Notes: generated from the letters alone by a model not told the origin. Positions 53,945 to 63,897 are shown, counted from the stretch's first letter. The stretch: 64,000 nt of DNA from SLHU01 sp009929975 (GCA_040776905.1 JAXGZQ010000001.1:186001-250000); one strand, 5' to 3'. Program-made: numbers and translations.

Positions 53945-54999
53945 CAGTTCGGCTGATCCCGGTGATCGGCATCCCCCTGCCTTTGTCTGTGCTGCCGGTT
54001 GTCCGCCAGTGGCACGAAATCTGATCCGCCGGACTGACGCGTCTGACCGGCATCGCTCTCAGTACGGTCCAGAACAGATTCCGAGACCGTTTCATCCGTC
54101 GGATCAGCCGGTGCGGACGACGTTTCGTCTGTCTCTATGTCAGACTCAAGATGACGCTTCAGTTCATTACGCTGCTGCCGCTGCCGCAGGACCATGAGCA
54201 GGATAAGGGAGAAAACCACCATCACGGCGGAGATGACCATGGAGACACGCAGGTCGGTATTCGGAATGTAAAGGGAATCAGTACGGACCGCCTCGACAAA
54301 GAAACGCATGATTCCATACAACAGGAAATAGTAGAGAAGCACACGGAAAGGGGTTTTGTTACGGCGGCGAATGGCCAGAAGCAAAATGAAAATCAGCATA
54401 TTGCCGATGAACTCATACAAAAATGTCGGATGGACCGGCTGATCCGGCTGATAGCCACCGATCCGTGTCAGATAAAATGTTGTCTGGTTGCTGATCATAC
54501 CCCATGGCAGACGCGTATTGCTGCCGAAAGCTTCCTGATTGAAGAAATTGCCCCAGCGGCCGATTGCCTGGCCAAGCGGCAGGTAAACAGCCAGAAAGTC
54601 GAACATGCGCGAGACCGGAATTTTTTTGATCCGGCACATGATGACCACAGCCAGGACACCACCGGCGACGCCGCCGTAAAACATCAGTCCGCCTTGATTG
54701 ATCTCAATGATGCGCCGCCAGTCCTCAGCATAATAGGGCCATTCAAAGACCACATAAGACAAACGGGCCAGGACGATCGACATCGGGATGATCAGAATAA
54801 ACGTGTCAAGGATATCATCAGATTTCATCTGATAGCGCGGAGCATGGCGGCTGGCAAGGATCAGGCACAAAACGATCGCGCTGGCGATCAGCAGACCGTA
54901 CCAGTAGACTTCGAAGCCGAAAACCTCAAACGCAACACGGCGAACCGGAATATCATGGATCCCCAGTCCGGGAAAATCTACCAGAAAATCAGCATTCAT
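53944..54999 (-). CDS. lgt: Prolipoprotein diacylglyceryl transferase
   Basis: Moves diacylglycerol to the lipobox Cys of prolipoproteins. 351 residues, seven membrane helices. The Lgt signature GQAIGRWGNFFNQEAFG and YHG-like helix are present. A hydrophilic C-terminal tail of about 75 residues, rich in Asp, Glu, Ser and Gln, exceeds the usual end. It overlaps the upstream M16 gene by 4 nt and rodA by 1 nt. Confidence 0.96.
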   Translation of the reverse strand: MNADFLVDFPGLGIHDIPVRRVAFEVFGFEVYWYGLLIASAIVLCLILASRHAPRYQMKSDDILDTFILIIPMSIVLARLSYVVFEWPYYAEDWRRIIEINQGGLMFYGGVAGGVLAVVIMCRIKKIPVSRMFDFLAVYLPLGQAIGRWGNFFNQEAFGSNTRLPWGMISNQTTFYLTRIGGYQPDQPVHPTFLYEFIGNMLIFILLLAIRRRNKTPFRVLLYYFLLYGIMRFFVEAVRTDSLYIPNTDLRVSMVISAVMVVFSLILLMVLRQRQQRNELKRHLESDIETDETSSAPADPTDETVSESVLDRTESDAGQTRQSGGSDFVPLADNRQHRQRQGDADHRDQPN

Positions 55000-56354
55000 T
55001 CGTCCACCTCATGTCGGCCGGGCTGCAACAGCGTGATCGTGTAGTTGCCGGGGTCTGCCAGAAAGCGAATGGCATCGGCAGCACCTGTACTGGTGATTTT
55101 ATCATAAATACGGGGATAATCGAAGAGATCTACCTGCGACAGGCTGCAGCGGGCCTGGACGATTCCGCTGTATTCGATTGAATCCAGCGAACTGACAAAC
55201 TCGCCGGCCGCCGACCGCTTCTGAGTCTCAAACAGATCAGCCGGCAGCGGCTGCGCCGCCGATTCGATCAGCGCGTCGCGGACAGCCAGAGCCGCTTTCT
55301 CAGGATCCGGCGATTCACCGCCGCAGATGAGAAAGGCGAAGCTTTCCTCACAACTGTAGTGATAATCAAAGGAATCATGAATCAAACCCTGACGATACAG
55401 GTTCTCGTACAAAGGGGAAACCGGTGACAGCAGACAATCAAGCGCCAGGCGTGCCGCGCGCTGGCGATAGACAAGGTCACAGCCCTTGATCGGTTGATCC
55501 ATCGGCTGCGGATCGCGAATACCGAGCAGGAAGGACGGGGCCGCGACATCCATGCGGACAGTCTGCCGCTGGTTGACCACCAGAGATTCATGTTCAGGAA
55601 AAACCGGCAGGGGGCGGCTTTCAGCGGGCCGGACAGATGACGCCACCAGACTGGCGACAGCTTCCAGCATCTGCCGTTCATCAAGATCGCCGACAATCGT
55701 CAGCGTCAGCATCGCAGGCTGATAGAAATGGCGCCAGACCTGTTTGAGATGGTCATCGGTGATCGTTGCGACGGACTCAATCGTTCCACCGATATCGGCT
55801 CGGACCGGATGATGCTCATAGAGAGCTTCAACAGTTTTCATATAGGCCCGGGTGTCCGGATCATCCATATACTGATTCAGTTCTGCCTGGATTACCGGCC
55901 GTTCGGACTCAATCCGGTCCGTTTCCAGATAGGGATTCAGAACGGTCTGGAAAAAGAGGCGCAGTGCCTCACCGAAATGATCAACCGTTGAAAAATAATA
56001 CAATGTATGGGTATGCGTTGTATAGGCGTTCGCTGAAGCACCGAAATCCGAGAGCGCACCGAGCAGGCCGCCGCTCTCATCACGGCTGAAGACACAATGC
56101 TCCAGAAAATGGGCGGTACCGGCCGGCACCCGGCAGGATTCGCCGTCAACGATAAATTCAGTATGAATTGAACCATAAGGAATTGTCAGTGCCGCGAACG
56201 AGCGGGAAAATCCCGGACGCGGCAGATACTTGACCGTCAGACCACTGGTATGGTGGTAGGTGTGCAGCGATTTGCCAGTCAGAGGATCAACAATGAAAAG
56301 CGCGTGAAATTCCGCGGGTACATCCTGGTAGTCAGTCATTATGTTGGCTGTCAT
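54996..56354 (-). CDS. M16-family zinc peptidase (YmfH-like, HxxEH present)
   Basis: 452 residues from ATG 56354, chosen because AGGAGG lies 6 nt upstream. The inverted zinc motif HFLEH is at 82-86, with the distal Glu ligand in ERPVIQAELNQYMDDP. It resembles YmfH of Bacillus, the active half of a YmfF/YmfH pair. Substrate is unknown; M16B pairs usually cut short peptides. The start overlaps the ribF::M16 gene by 23 nt and the stop overlaps lgt by 4 nt. The likely partner is the M16 domain of that upstream fusion. Confidence 0.88.
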   Translation of the reverse strand: MTANIMTDYQDVPAEFHALFIVDPLTGKSLHTYHHTSGLTVKYLPRPGFSRSFAALTIPYGSIHTEFIVDGESCRVPAGTAHFLEHCVFSRDESGGLLGALSDFGASANAYTTHTHTLYYFSTVDHFGEALRLFFQTVLNPYLETDRIESERPVIQAELNQYMDDPDTRAYMKTVEALYEHHPVRADIGGTIESVATITDDHLKQVWRHFYQPAMLTLTIVGDLDERQMLEAVASLVASSVRPAESRPLPVFPEHESLVVNQRQTVRMDVAAPSFLLGIRDPQPMDQPIKGCDLVYRQRAARLALDCLLSPVSPLYENLYRQGLIHDSFDYHYSCEESFAFLICGGESPDPEKAALAVRDALIESAAQPLPADLFETQKRSAAGEFVSSLDSIEYSGIVQARCSLSQVDLFDYPRIYDKITSTGAADAIRFLADPGNYTITLLQPGRHEVDE

Positions 56355-58602
56355 CTTGATCCTCCTGACGGTCGTTGCCATGTGGCCGGTCCACCGCGGC
56401 CCGGTTGAGAAGATAAATCCCGCTGGGTTTCAGACAAGCCGCGATCTGGCGGATATCCTCCCGGCCGATGCCGGTCAGCATGCTGAGCATGTCAGCGGTT
56501 CCCAGGGTGCGGCCGTGCGCCATGCCGGCGATCTGACGCTGCAGCATGGAACCCAGATCGTCCCCGGAGGATCGGATCGATGTCTCCGTCATCTGCAGGG
56601 CCCTTTTCAGCAGTTGATCTGAAAAATCACCGGATGCCATTTTTTCCACCTGTGCATGCATGGCCTCACAGGCCGCGTTCACCTGTTCGGGCGCGACACC
56701 CGCCATGAGAAATGTCATTGAGAGATAACGCTGGTTCATTGAGAACACATGATAGGCCAGTCCCAATTTTTCTCGAACGGTATCAAAGAGCAGTGAATAG
56801 ACATCGCCGCCCAGCATGTTGTTCATCACCGAAGTCAGCAGAGTCTGAAAACTGAAATACGGCGGCAGGCCCTGGTACGCCATGATAATTCTTGCCTGCG
56901 CCACATCCTTGTACTCCTGAACGGTCTCCATCGGCTGCGGCGTAAAGGAACGCGGACAGCTGCCGGGTGTATACACAGGACGCTGCACAGCCGGTAGTCG
57001 TGCCAGTCTCTCTTCAATCATCCTGCGGACCAGCGGCTGGCGCTGGCCGGCCACGTAGCAGGTCACCTGAGACCCAGTCAGCAGCCTCTGATAGGATCGC
57101 TTGAGGTCCTCCTGGGTGATCTCCGGCAATAAATCTCGATCTCCCAGTGAAGAAATTCCGTGCCGCTGATCTCCGCTCAACAGTTCGATACAACGGTCAT
57201 AGGCGAATTTACTACGGTCATTTTCTCTGGCCAGCCATTCCATCCGCAGATTATTGCGCTCCGATTCGACGATCTCCCGGTCGAAACATCCGTCCTGATC
57301 CAACAGCGGATGGAGCAGCAGATCGAACATCACATCAATCGCATCATGAAACGGTGAAGATTGATCAGTCCATTGATGCAGCGCAGAAACCGTCAGCATG
57401 ATGGACTGCATGTCACCCTGGCGATCGAGATGGGCCTCAATGGACGCACCATATAGATGGTCAAGCGCTGCTGCCAGCTGCGGTCGGGAAGGATATCGCC
57501 GGCAGCAGGCCGTCAGGACATTGATCAGCAAGGCATCCGCTGTTGTCTGGCGCCTGTCAGCCGGCATGCGGAAGACCAGGCTGGCCAGTGAACGGGCAAA
57601 ACGGTTCGTGGACAGCCAGTAAAACGGGATATCCCCGACCGTATTCAGGCAGGCCATTTCTTCATGTTCCGTGTGCCATTTGCGGATATCCTGCAGGTCC
57701 TGGTTGATCCGATTGCTCAGACGCAGCATGGAAGAAAATTTTTCTTCCGGGCGCAGGCGCCAGAGAAACTCGACGGTGATGACCTGGCCGTACAGGTCAA
57801 TCGTTGTGTCGTAAAGATAGGTTTCGATCAGGGGAAGATCGTCAACCTGCTCAATTGTCGGACGGATTCCGATATTGGTTACGGATTCATAGGAACGGCC
57901 ACTGACGATGGTCCGTGTCGCGTAAACGCCATAGGCCGGACAGACACGATCTGCCGGCACACGCAGATTAGCCGTCGGGAAGCCCATCTTCCGGCCGATC
58001 TTGCGGCCGCTGATCACCGGACCGCTGATTTGATACGTCCGGCCAAGCAGGCGGGCCGCGGCTTCCAGATCCCCGGAAATGACCGCTTCACGAATCGCTG
58101 AACTTGACACCTTCTGCCCATACATGCGAACCGGCGGAACAACAATAACCTCAATCGAACGCTTTGCCGCCCATTCTTTCAGACTGTTGATATCACCACG
58201 GCGATTCCGGCCGTAGTGATAGTCTTCCCCGACAACGATCAGACGGGCGTTCAGCCGCTGTCCCAGCCAGATATTGAGAAAAGCATCAGGTTCTAGAGCG
58301 GCGAAAACCTGATCAAAGGCCTGCAGATGGGTCTCCTCCATCCCGCAGCCAGCCATCAGCTTGAGCCGCTCATCCAGACTGGACAAATAGCCGGAAAAGC
58401 CGGATTCACCCTGAACAAGTTCAGCCGGATGCTGAGGAAATGTCAGAACTGATGATACCAGATCAAGCCGGTCACAGTGGAAAAGCAAGGTTCGCAGCAA
58501 CTCAAGATGGCCATGATGAATGCCATCAAAAAAGCCAAGCGCGACCCCACGCGCGATATCCGGTACAGGTTGTTCAGCGTGCCTGAAAATCTGCATGATC
58601 AA
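56332..58602 (-). CDS. ribF: RibF-M16 fusion: riboflavin kinase/FAD synthetase fused to a YmfF-like M16 domain
   Basis: One uninterrupted frame of 756 residues. Residues 1 to about 311 are a complete RibF: the FMN adenylyltransferase motif GFFDGIHHGH (23-32), SSSAIRE, and the flavokinase motif GRKMGFPTAN (203-212), ending in RPEEKFSSM. From about 316 to 756 is an M16 domain lacking HxxEH but with the partner-type RxKLGLAY (VREKLGLAYHVFS). No stop and no good ribosome site occurs at the join (about 57650-57670), although an ATG exists at codon 316. TTG at 58602, 7 nt after AAAGG, is preferred over ATG 58596. It overlaps truB by 29 nt and the next M16 gene by 23 nt. RibF makes FMN and FAD; the M16 half probably dimerises with the downstream protein. 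Confidence 0.88.
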   Translation of the reverse strand: MIMQIFRHAEQPVPDIARGVALGFFDGIHHGHLELLRTLLFHCDRLDLVSSVLTFPQHPAELVQGESGFSGYLSSLDERLKLMAGCGMEETHLQAFDQVFAALEPDAFLNIWLGQRLNARLIVVGEDYHYGRNRRGDINSLKEWAAKRSIEVIVVPPVRMYGQKVSSSAIREAVISGDLEAAARLLGRTYQISGPVISGRKIGRKMGFPTANLRVPADRVCPAYGVYATRTIVSGRSYESVTNIGIRPTIEQVDDLPLIETYLYDTTIDLYGQVITVEFLWRLRPEEKFSSMLRLSNRINQDLQDIRKWHTEHEEMACLNTVGDIPFYWLSTNRFARSLASLVFRMPADRRQTTADALLINVLTACCRRYPSRPQLAAALDHLYGASIEAHLDRQGDMQSIMLTVSALHQWTDQSSPFHDAIDVMFDLLLHPLLDQDGCFDREIVESERNNLRMEWLARENDRSKFAYDRCIELLSGDQRHGISSLGDRDLLPEITQEDLKRSYQRLLTGSQVTCYVAGQRQPLVRRMIEERLARLPAVQRPVYTPGSCPRSFTPQPMETVQEYKDVAQARIIMAYQGLPPYFSFQTLLTSVMNNMLGGDVYSLLFDTVREKLGLAYHVFSMNQRYLSMTFLMAGVAPEQVNAACEAMHAQVEKMASGDFSDQLLKRALQMTETSIRSSGDDLGSMLQRQIAGMAHGRTLGTADMLSMLTGIGREDIRQIAACLKPSGIYLLNRAAVDRPHGNDRQEDQDDSQHND

Positions 58603-59584
58603 TCAACACCCTTTCTGTTTTAAGCCGTCTCTCCCCTGTCGCCTGAGGCCGCAGCGACGCGATGCCGATCAGCTGTCCGCCGCAGACAACAACCTGACGT
58701 TCTCCGTCGCCGATCCCGCTCCAGTTGTGCCCGGTCTGGAGAACAGCCTGCCCGCGAATCAGGCGCAGCGCGTCATCATGACTGAGCTCAATACGGGGCC
58801 AGCCGTCAAACGCGCGGATCGTCGGCAGCAACTGGCCGCTGCTGCGCAGCCGGCCGGCCAGTCCGTCTGAATCAGCTCCGGCGGACCAGGTCTCCAGCAG
58901 ATCAGGATCGAGGGCATCCGCCAGGCTGAACGGGCCGACTCGCAGACGTTCCAGTTCAGCGGCATGGGCGAAATAACCCAGGTCACGGCCGATCGTATCA
59001 GCCAGTGTCCTGATATAAGTTCCCTTTGAACATTCAATTTCCACGACAGCCTGCAGCTGATCCTGCAGTTCCACCGATATGAGTTCAGCCCGTCTGATCT
59101 GTATCGTTCGGGATTTTCGTTCAACAGACTGGCCGGCCCGGGCATAACTGTAAAGCGGACGTCCGTCCTTCTTGATGGCTGAATACATGGGAGGAAGCTG
59201 TTCATGTGATCCGGGAAGCCTGGCGATACACTGCCGCAGCGCGGCAAAATCGGTCCGCTGCAGTTCTGCACGTTCCGCGCTGTCCAGTTGATACTGTTCG
59301 GTCACGGTCCCCGTTTTGTCCTGCGTGTCAGTCGCTGAACCGAAGACAATGCTCACCCGGTAGACTTTATCATAGGATTCCATGAACTGGACAGCCGCTG
59401 TCGCCCGGCCGATACAAACCGGCAGCAGCCCGACCGCAAAAGGATCAAGCGTCCCGACATGGCCGATCTTGCGCCAGCCGGTCACACGCCGCAGCTGGGC
59501 AATAACCGAAAACGAGGTTCTGTCCGGCGGCTTGTTGATCAGGAGAATTCCTGTCCAGTCCTGTGCGGCATGCACTACAGCCAT
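58574..59584 (-). CDS. truB: tRNA pseudouridine(55) synthase
   Basis: 336 residues. The catalytic block HVGTLDPFAVGLLPV carries the Asp, and the N-terminal LLINKPPDRTS is typical. It makes pseudouridine-55 in the T-arm. A C-terminal part with a PUA-like shape follows. It overlaps nrnA by 10 nt and ribF::M16 by 29 nt. Order infB-rbfA-nrnA-truB-ribF is the standard Firmicutes one. Confidence 0.96.
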   Translation of the reverse strand: MAVVHAAQDWTGILLINKPPDRTSFSVIAQLRRVTGWRKIGHVGTLDPFAVGLLPVCIGRATAAVQFMESYDKVYRVSIVFGSATDTQDKTGTVTEQYQLDSAERAELQRTDFAALRQCIARLPGSHEQLPPMYSAIKKDGRPLYSYARAGQSVERKSRTIQIRRAELISVELQDQLQAVVEIECSKGTYIRTLADTIGRDLGYFAHAAELERLRVGPFSLADALDPDLLETWSAGADSDGLAGRLRSSGQLLPTIRAFDGWPRIELSHDDALRLIRGQAVLQTGHNWSGIGDGERQVVVCGGQLIGIASLRPQATGERRLKTERVLIDHADFQAR

Positions 59585-60585
59585 TCACCCACCTTCGCGA
59601 CCAGCAGATCGGCCGCCTGCCGCATCGGCATCGGCTCAAGCTGCAGGCCGGCAGCGCGGGCATGGCCGCCACCCCCGAGTGATCGGGCAAAAGCGGCGGA
59701 ATTGAATGAAGCACCGCTGCGGATATTGACCCGAAGGCCGCCGTCAGCCAGTTCCCTGATCAGAAGTGAGACTTCAACACCGGCCACATTGCGCAGATGC
59801 CCGGCCAGACCATCAAGGTCACTGGCATCCGCGCCGGTTGAATAGAGAAGTTCCTGTGAGACACAGGCAACCGCAACCCGGCCATCAAGATAATATCGCG
59901 TCTCTTCATAAACATGGCCCGTCAGGTTCAGCCGTTCCGGGCTGGTCAGGTCGAACAGCTGATAGACCACGCTGCGGATATCCACCTGATGAAGCATGAG
60001 TTCAGACGCGATGGCAAATGTCCGGGCGGTGGTATTACTGAATGTAAATCGGCCTGTATCAGAAATGATCGCGGTCATCAGCAGGACAGCCACATCATGA
60101 TCAATCAGTGTCTGGTTCAGTGTCCGCTCCAACTGGCGGGCCAGTTCCCAGATCAGTTCACCGGTCGCGGCGGCTGTCGGATCGATCAGACGCAAGGGAC
60201 CTGATTCGCCTTCAGACACATGATGGTCGATGACGGCGACTTGCGGTGCCTGATCAAACAGTTCCTGTCGCCGCCCGGTCCGTGATGACTCCGAGCAGTC
60301 AAGCGCCAGGGCCAGCGTCTGCTCGGCGCGCATCCGCGGCAGAAGGTCTTCAGCGAAGGGCTCGATCAACTCGACACCCGGCAGAAAACCATATTTCGCG
60401 GGAATGACTTCATCGTAAACGAAACGCGCCGTGATGCCCGCACGGCGCAGGACCATGAGCATGGCCAGGGTTGATCCGATGGCATCTCCGTCGATTCCGG
60501 TATGAGGGTAAAGAAAAACTGTATCCGGCTGCCCGCGCAAGCCGGCAAACATCCGAACCAGTTCTTCCATACGATCATGATTCAT
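59575..60585 (-). CDS. nrnA: DHH/DHHA1 phosphoesterase, NrnA-like
   Basis: 336 residues. Motif DHH is in VIDHHVSEG, and the DHHA1 loop GGGGHARAAG is near the C-terminus. The first metal motif is HTGIDGDAIGS, where Pro of the usual HxxPDGD is Ile; both Asp remain. NrnA degrades nanoRNA and pAp. It overlaps rbfA by 11 nt and truB by 10 nt. Confidence 0.92.
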   Translation of the reverse strand: MNHDRMEELVRMFAGLRGQPDTVFLYPHTGIDGDAIGSTLAMLMVLRRAGITARFVYDEVIPAKYGFLPGVELIEPFAEDLLPRMRAEQTLALALDCSESSRTGRRQELFDQAPQVAVIDHHVSEGESGPLRLIDPTAAATGELIWELARQLERTLNQTLIDHDVAVLLMTAIISDTGRFTFSNTTARTFAIASELMLHQVDIRSVVYQLFDLTSPERLNLTGHVYEETRYYLDGRVAVACVSQELLYSTGADASDLDGLAGHLRNVAGVEVSLLIRELADGGLRVNIRSGASFNSAAFARSLGGGGHARAAGLQLEPMPMRQAADLLVAKVGEWL

Positions 60586-60934
60586 GCGATTTCTTTTCTC
60601 CTAAAGTTTCATCGATCAGGCGGGTCATCCGAATTCCGCGTTCAATCGAATCGTCAATCTTGAAATGCAGTTCAGGCATCGTTCTCAGCCTGATCCTGCG
60701 GCCTGACTCGCGCCGGATGAAACCGGACGCGCTGGTCAGCGCTTCCAGGCAGCGCGCTTTCGCGGCCTCATCTCCCATCACACTGACAAAGACATTGGCA
60801 TGGGAAAGATCACGCGAAACACTGACCTCGGTAACCGAGGCCAGTGCCGGCATTCTTGGATCTTTAATTTCATTCTGTATGAGATCGGCGATGATTTTTC
60901 TCATCTCATCGCCGACCCGGTCAGACCGTTGCAA
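60575..60934 (-). CDS. rbfA: 30S ribosome-binding factor A
   Basis: 119 residues, single KH-type domain: RVGDEMRKIIADLIQNEIKDPRM at the start and the ASGFIRRESGRRIRLR region. It helps mature 16S rRNA 5' end. TTG start at 60934, 9 nt after AGGAG, 5 nt after infB stop. Confidence 0.95.
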   Translation of the reverse strand: MQRSDRVGDEMRKIIADLIQNEIKDPRMPALASVTEVSVSRDLSHANVFVSVMGDEAAKARCLEALTSASGFIRRESGRRIRLRTMPELHFKIDDSIERGIRMTRLIDETLGEKKSHES

Positions 60935-60939
60935 AACGA

Positions 60940-63861
60940 TCAGCTCCTCTCAATTTCCTTCATCTCAAAGGATTCGATCACATCATTTTCCTTGATGTCA
61001 TTGAAACGTTCGATTCCGATACCACACTCGTAGCCGGTCGCGACTTCACGGACATCATCCTTGAAGCGGCGCAGCGAGGCCAGACGGCCTTCATGGACGA
61101 CGATACCGTCACGGACAATCCTGACTTCACTGGAACGTGTGATCTTTCCATCGGTGACATAGCAGCCGGCTACAACACCGACACCGGTCACACGGAAAAC
61201 CTGACGAACCTCAGCATGGCCATGGACAACTTCCTTGAATTCCGGCGCGAGCATGCCCTTCATGGCCGCCTCGATATCTTCGATCGCGTTATAGATGACG
61301 CGGTACAGCCGGATATCAACTTCGGCTTCCGCCGCCAGGTCCGCGACATTCGCCGCGGGACGCACATTGAATCCGATGATGATCGCGTTTGAAACTTCAG
61401 CCAGACGTACATCCGACTCCGTGACCGCTCCGACCGCGCCATGAATGACGTTGACACGAACTTCATCGGACGTCAACTTCTCCAGTGACTGGCGAACGGC
61501 TTCAACACTGCCCTGGACATCCGCTTTCACGATGATGTTCAGATCCTTGACCTCTCCGGCCGCCATCTGGCTGAACAGGGTGTCCAGACTCATGCGGGAA
61601 CTGCTGCGCAGCTGTTGTTCGCGCTGTTCATTGCGGCGGCGGTCCACCAGGTCGCGGGCTGTACGGTCATCGGTGACGACATAGAACAATTCACCGGCTT
61701 CCGGTACTTCCGGCAAGCCCAGCAGTTCAACCGGAACGGACGGACCGGCCTCCTTGACAGTCTGGCCACGGTCATCCGTCATCGCCCGGACATGGCCGAC
61801 AATTGATCCGGTGACCAGGGTATCGCCATTACGCAGGGTTCCGCGCTGGACGAGCACGGTGGCAACCGGGCCGCGGTTGCGATCGAGACGTGCCTCGATC
61901 ACGGTTCCCTTGGCCTGCTTGTCGGGATTTGACTTCAGTTCGAGCAAGTCGGCTGACAACAGGACCATTTCGAGCAGTTCATCCATTCCCTGTCCGGTCA
62001 TCGCTGATACCGGAACCATGACGGTCGAACCGCCCCATTCTTCAGGAATCAGATCATACTGCGAAAGTTCCTGTTTTACCCGGTCAATATTGATGTCCGG
62101 CTTATCAATCTTGTTGATCGCGACCAGAATCTGAGTCCCTGCCGCTTTCGCGTGGTTGATCGCCTCGATGGTCTGGGGCATGACGCCGTCATCCGCCGCG
62201 ACAACCAGAATCGCGATATCGGTGACCTGGGCACCACGGGCACGCATGGTTGTAAACGCTTCGTGGCCGGGAGTATCCAGGAATGTGATGGCGCGGTCAT
62301 TGACATTCACCATGTAGGCGCCGATATGCTGTGTAATACCACCCGCTTCGCCATCTACGACCGAAGCGGAACGGATGCGGTCGAGAATGGACGTCTTGCC
62401 GTGGTCGACATGGCCCATGACAACAACAACCGGCGGACGGGTTTCCAGATCATCATCCTGATCTTCACTGTCGTCAAAGAGAATATCCTCTTCCTTGACT
62501 TCCACCAGTTTTTCAGTTGTGATATTGAACTCCGCGGCAATCAGCGTCGCGGTATCAAAATCAATATCCTGGTTCAGCGTCGCCATGACGCCAAGCCCGA
62601 TCAGCTTCTTGATCACCTCAGCCGATGTCTTCTTGATCGCCTCGGCGAATTCCTTGACGGTCAGGCTTTCAGGCAGCTTGACATGCGTCAGGACGGCCCG
62701 GACAGCCGGAGTTGAAGAACGGGGCTGATTCCGTGTGTTGCGCCGGTTGCGGCCGCGGGAACGGCTGCGCCCGCTTCTGCCGTCGAACGGATCAAGCAGG
62801 GCAGTATCGGACAGAACATCGGACACACCTTTTCCGGACAGCACCTGAGCCTGTTTTTTCAGGGTCTGATGTTTGTCCCGGACGGAAGGTTCGATTTTCG
62901 CCGGTGCGTCCCGGCGATTGTCACGGCGCGGATCCCGTTTGCTTTCCTTGTCGAAGGCATCACGAGCCGCGAAATTGGCACGCGGCTGCTCGATGATCTT
63001 TTCCTTGATATCACCAGCGGCGGTTGGTAAAGCAGGCCGTGACGGACGCGCCGGTCCGCGGGTACGATCCATCGGACGGCCCTGGGTCGGACGCGGGCTT
63101 TGCGGCCGTGAAGAAGCGGTATAGGAGCCGCCCTGGCCCGGAGCGAATTCTGAAGGGTCGATCCGCCGGCCGCTCTGCGGTCCCTGAGGCGGACGCCGGG
63201 TGAATTCCCCACCCTGGCCCGGAGCGAGTTCAGCCGGATTGATTGACCGTCTGCTTTGTGCTCTCGGTGCGCGCGGTGCCGGTGGTACGGTCTTGACAGG
63301 CCCCTCTGAGTCAGCTGCTGACGCAACCGATCTGGGCGCGGCCACCGGTTGATTATCAACCTTTTTCTTCGCCGTTTCAGCCACTGGCTTGACAGCCGGT
63401 GCCGGTGCTGCATCTGAAGCGGCACGTTCATTCCTCGCTGCCGCTGCGGGCTTTTCTTTATCCACAGATTCCGAATTCGCATGGCTGGCCGGAGCCTTGA
63501 CTGGAGGAGCACTGACAGAGCCCGGCGGAACGGCCGGAGGCGGAACAGCCAGTGGGGTATGCCCCTGCGCGGCCGGGGCTTTTTCAGCCGCTTCCGGACG
63601 CTTCTTTTTGACAACCTTGACAACACCGGTAATTTTCTTACCGGAGACACCTTGCATGGTGATGGTCGGTCCGTCGTCTTCAGCGGTTATCTCTGCTTCA
63701 GCTTTTGCTTCAGCAGCCTGCTGTGCCTTTGTTTCCTTCTGTGATTCCGTCTGATCATTTTTCGGTTCAGACGCTTTTTTCACTTTCGGCGGTGCAGGTG
63801 CACGCTCGCCGCGTACAAAGCCAGCTCTCAATCCGGATCCTGAATCGTCTCTTTTTACCAT
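60940..63861 (-). CDS. infB: Translation initiation factor IF-2
   Basis: 973 residues. A long disordered Ala/Pro/Lys/Arg-rich N-terminal region (about 20-385) precedes the IF2_N domain (about 395-450) and the GTPase domain with G1 GHVDHGKT (483-490), DTPGHEAF and NKIDK, followed by two beta-barrel domains. The N-terminal part holds an imperfect duplication: RRSINPAELAPGQGGEFT (204-221) and RRIDPSEFAPGQGGSYT (232-248). It places fMet-tRNA on the 30S subunit. ATG 63861 has AAGG about 10 nt upstream. It is the first gene of an eight-gene operon with a promoter at 63898-63926. Confidence 0.97.
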   Translation of the reverse strand: MVKRDDSGSGLRAGFVRGERAPAPPKVKKASEPKNDQTESQKETKAQQAAEAKAEAEITAEDDGPTITMQGVSGKKITGVVKVVKKKRPEAAEKAPAAQGHTPLAVPPPAVPPGSVSAPPVKAPASHANSESVDKEKPAAAARNERAASDAAPAPAVKPVAETAKKKVDNQPVAAPRSVASAADSEGPVKTVPPAPRAPRAQSRRSINPAELAPGQGGEFTRRPPQGPQSGRRIDPSEFAPGQGGSYTASSRPQSPRPTQGRPMDRTRGPARPSRPALPTAAGDIKEKIIEQPRANFAARDAFDKESKRDPRRDNRRDAPAKIEPSVRDKHQTLKKQAQVLSGKGVSDVLSDTALLDPFDGRSGRSRSRGRNRRNTRNQPRSSTPAVRAVLTHVKLPESLTVKEFAEAIKKTSAEVIKKLIGLGVMATLNQDIDFDTATLIAAEFNITTEKLVEVKEEDILFDDSEDQDDDLETRPPVVVVMGHVDHGKTSILDRIRSASVVDGEAGGITQHIGAYMVNVNDRAITFLDTPGHEAFTTMRARGAQVTDIAILVVAADDGVMPQTIEAINHAKAAGTQILVAINKIDKPDINIDRVKQELSQYDLIPEEWGGSTVMVPVSAMTGQGMDELLEMVLLSADLLELKSNPDKQAKGTVIEARLDRNRGPVATVLVQRGTLRNGDTLVTGSIVGHVRAMTDDRGQTVKEAGPSVPVELLGLPEVPEAGELFYVVTDDRTARDLVDRRRNEQREQQLRSSSRMSLDTLFSQMAAGEVKDLNIIVKADVQGSVEAVRQSLEKLTSDEVRVNVIHGAVGAVTESDVRLAEVSNAIIIGFNVRPAANVADLAAEAEVDIRLYRVIYNAIEDIEAAMKGMLAPEFKEVVHGHAEVRQVFRVTGVGVVAGCYVTDGKITRSSEVRIVRDGIVVHEGRLASLRRFKDDVREVATGYECGIGIERFNDIKENDVIESFEMKEIERS

Positions 63862-63897
63862 AATTGCTTTACCTTATCCTCCACAAATACATAGATT

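Noticed and set aside
57640..57700. Separate gene start for the M16 half of the RibF fusion
   Set aside because: An ATG exists at codon 316 but without a ribosome site, and the frame is uninterrupted across the join; kept as a fusion, with internal initiation as a remaining possibility.
58574..58640. FMN riboswitch before ribF
   Set aside because: ribF starts inside truB with no intergenic leader, so there is no room for one.
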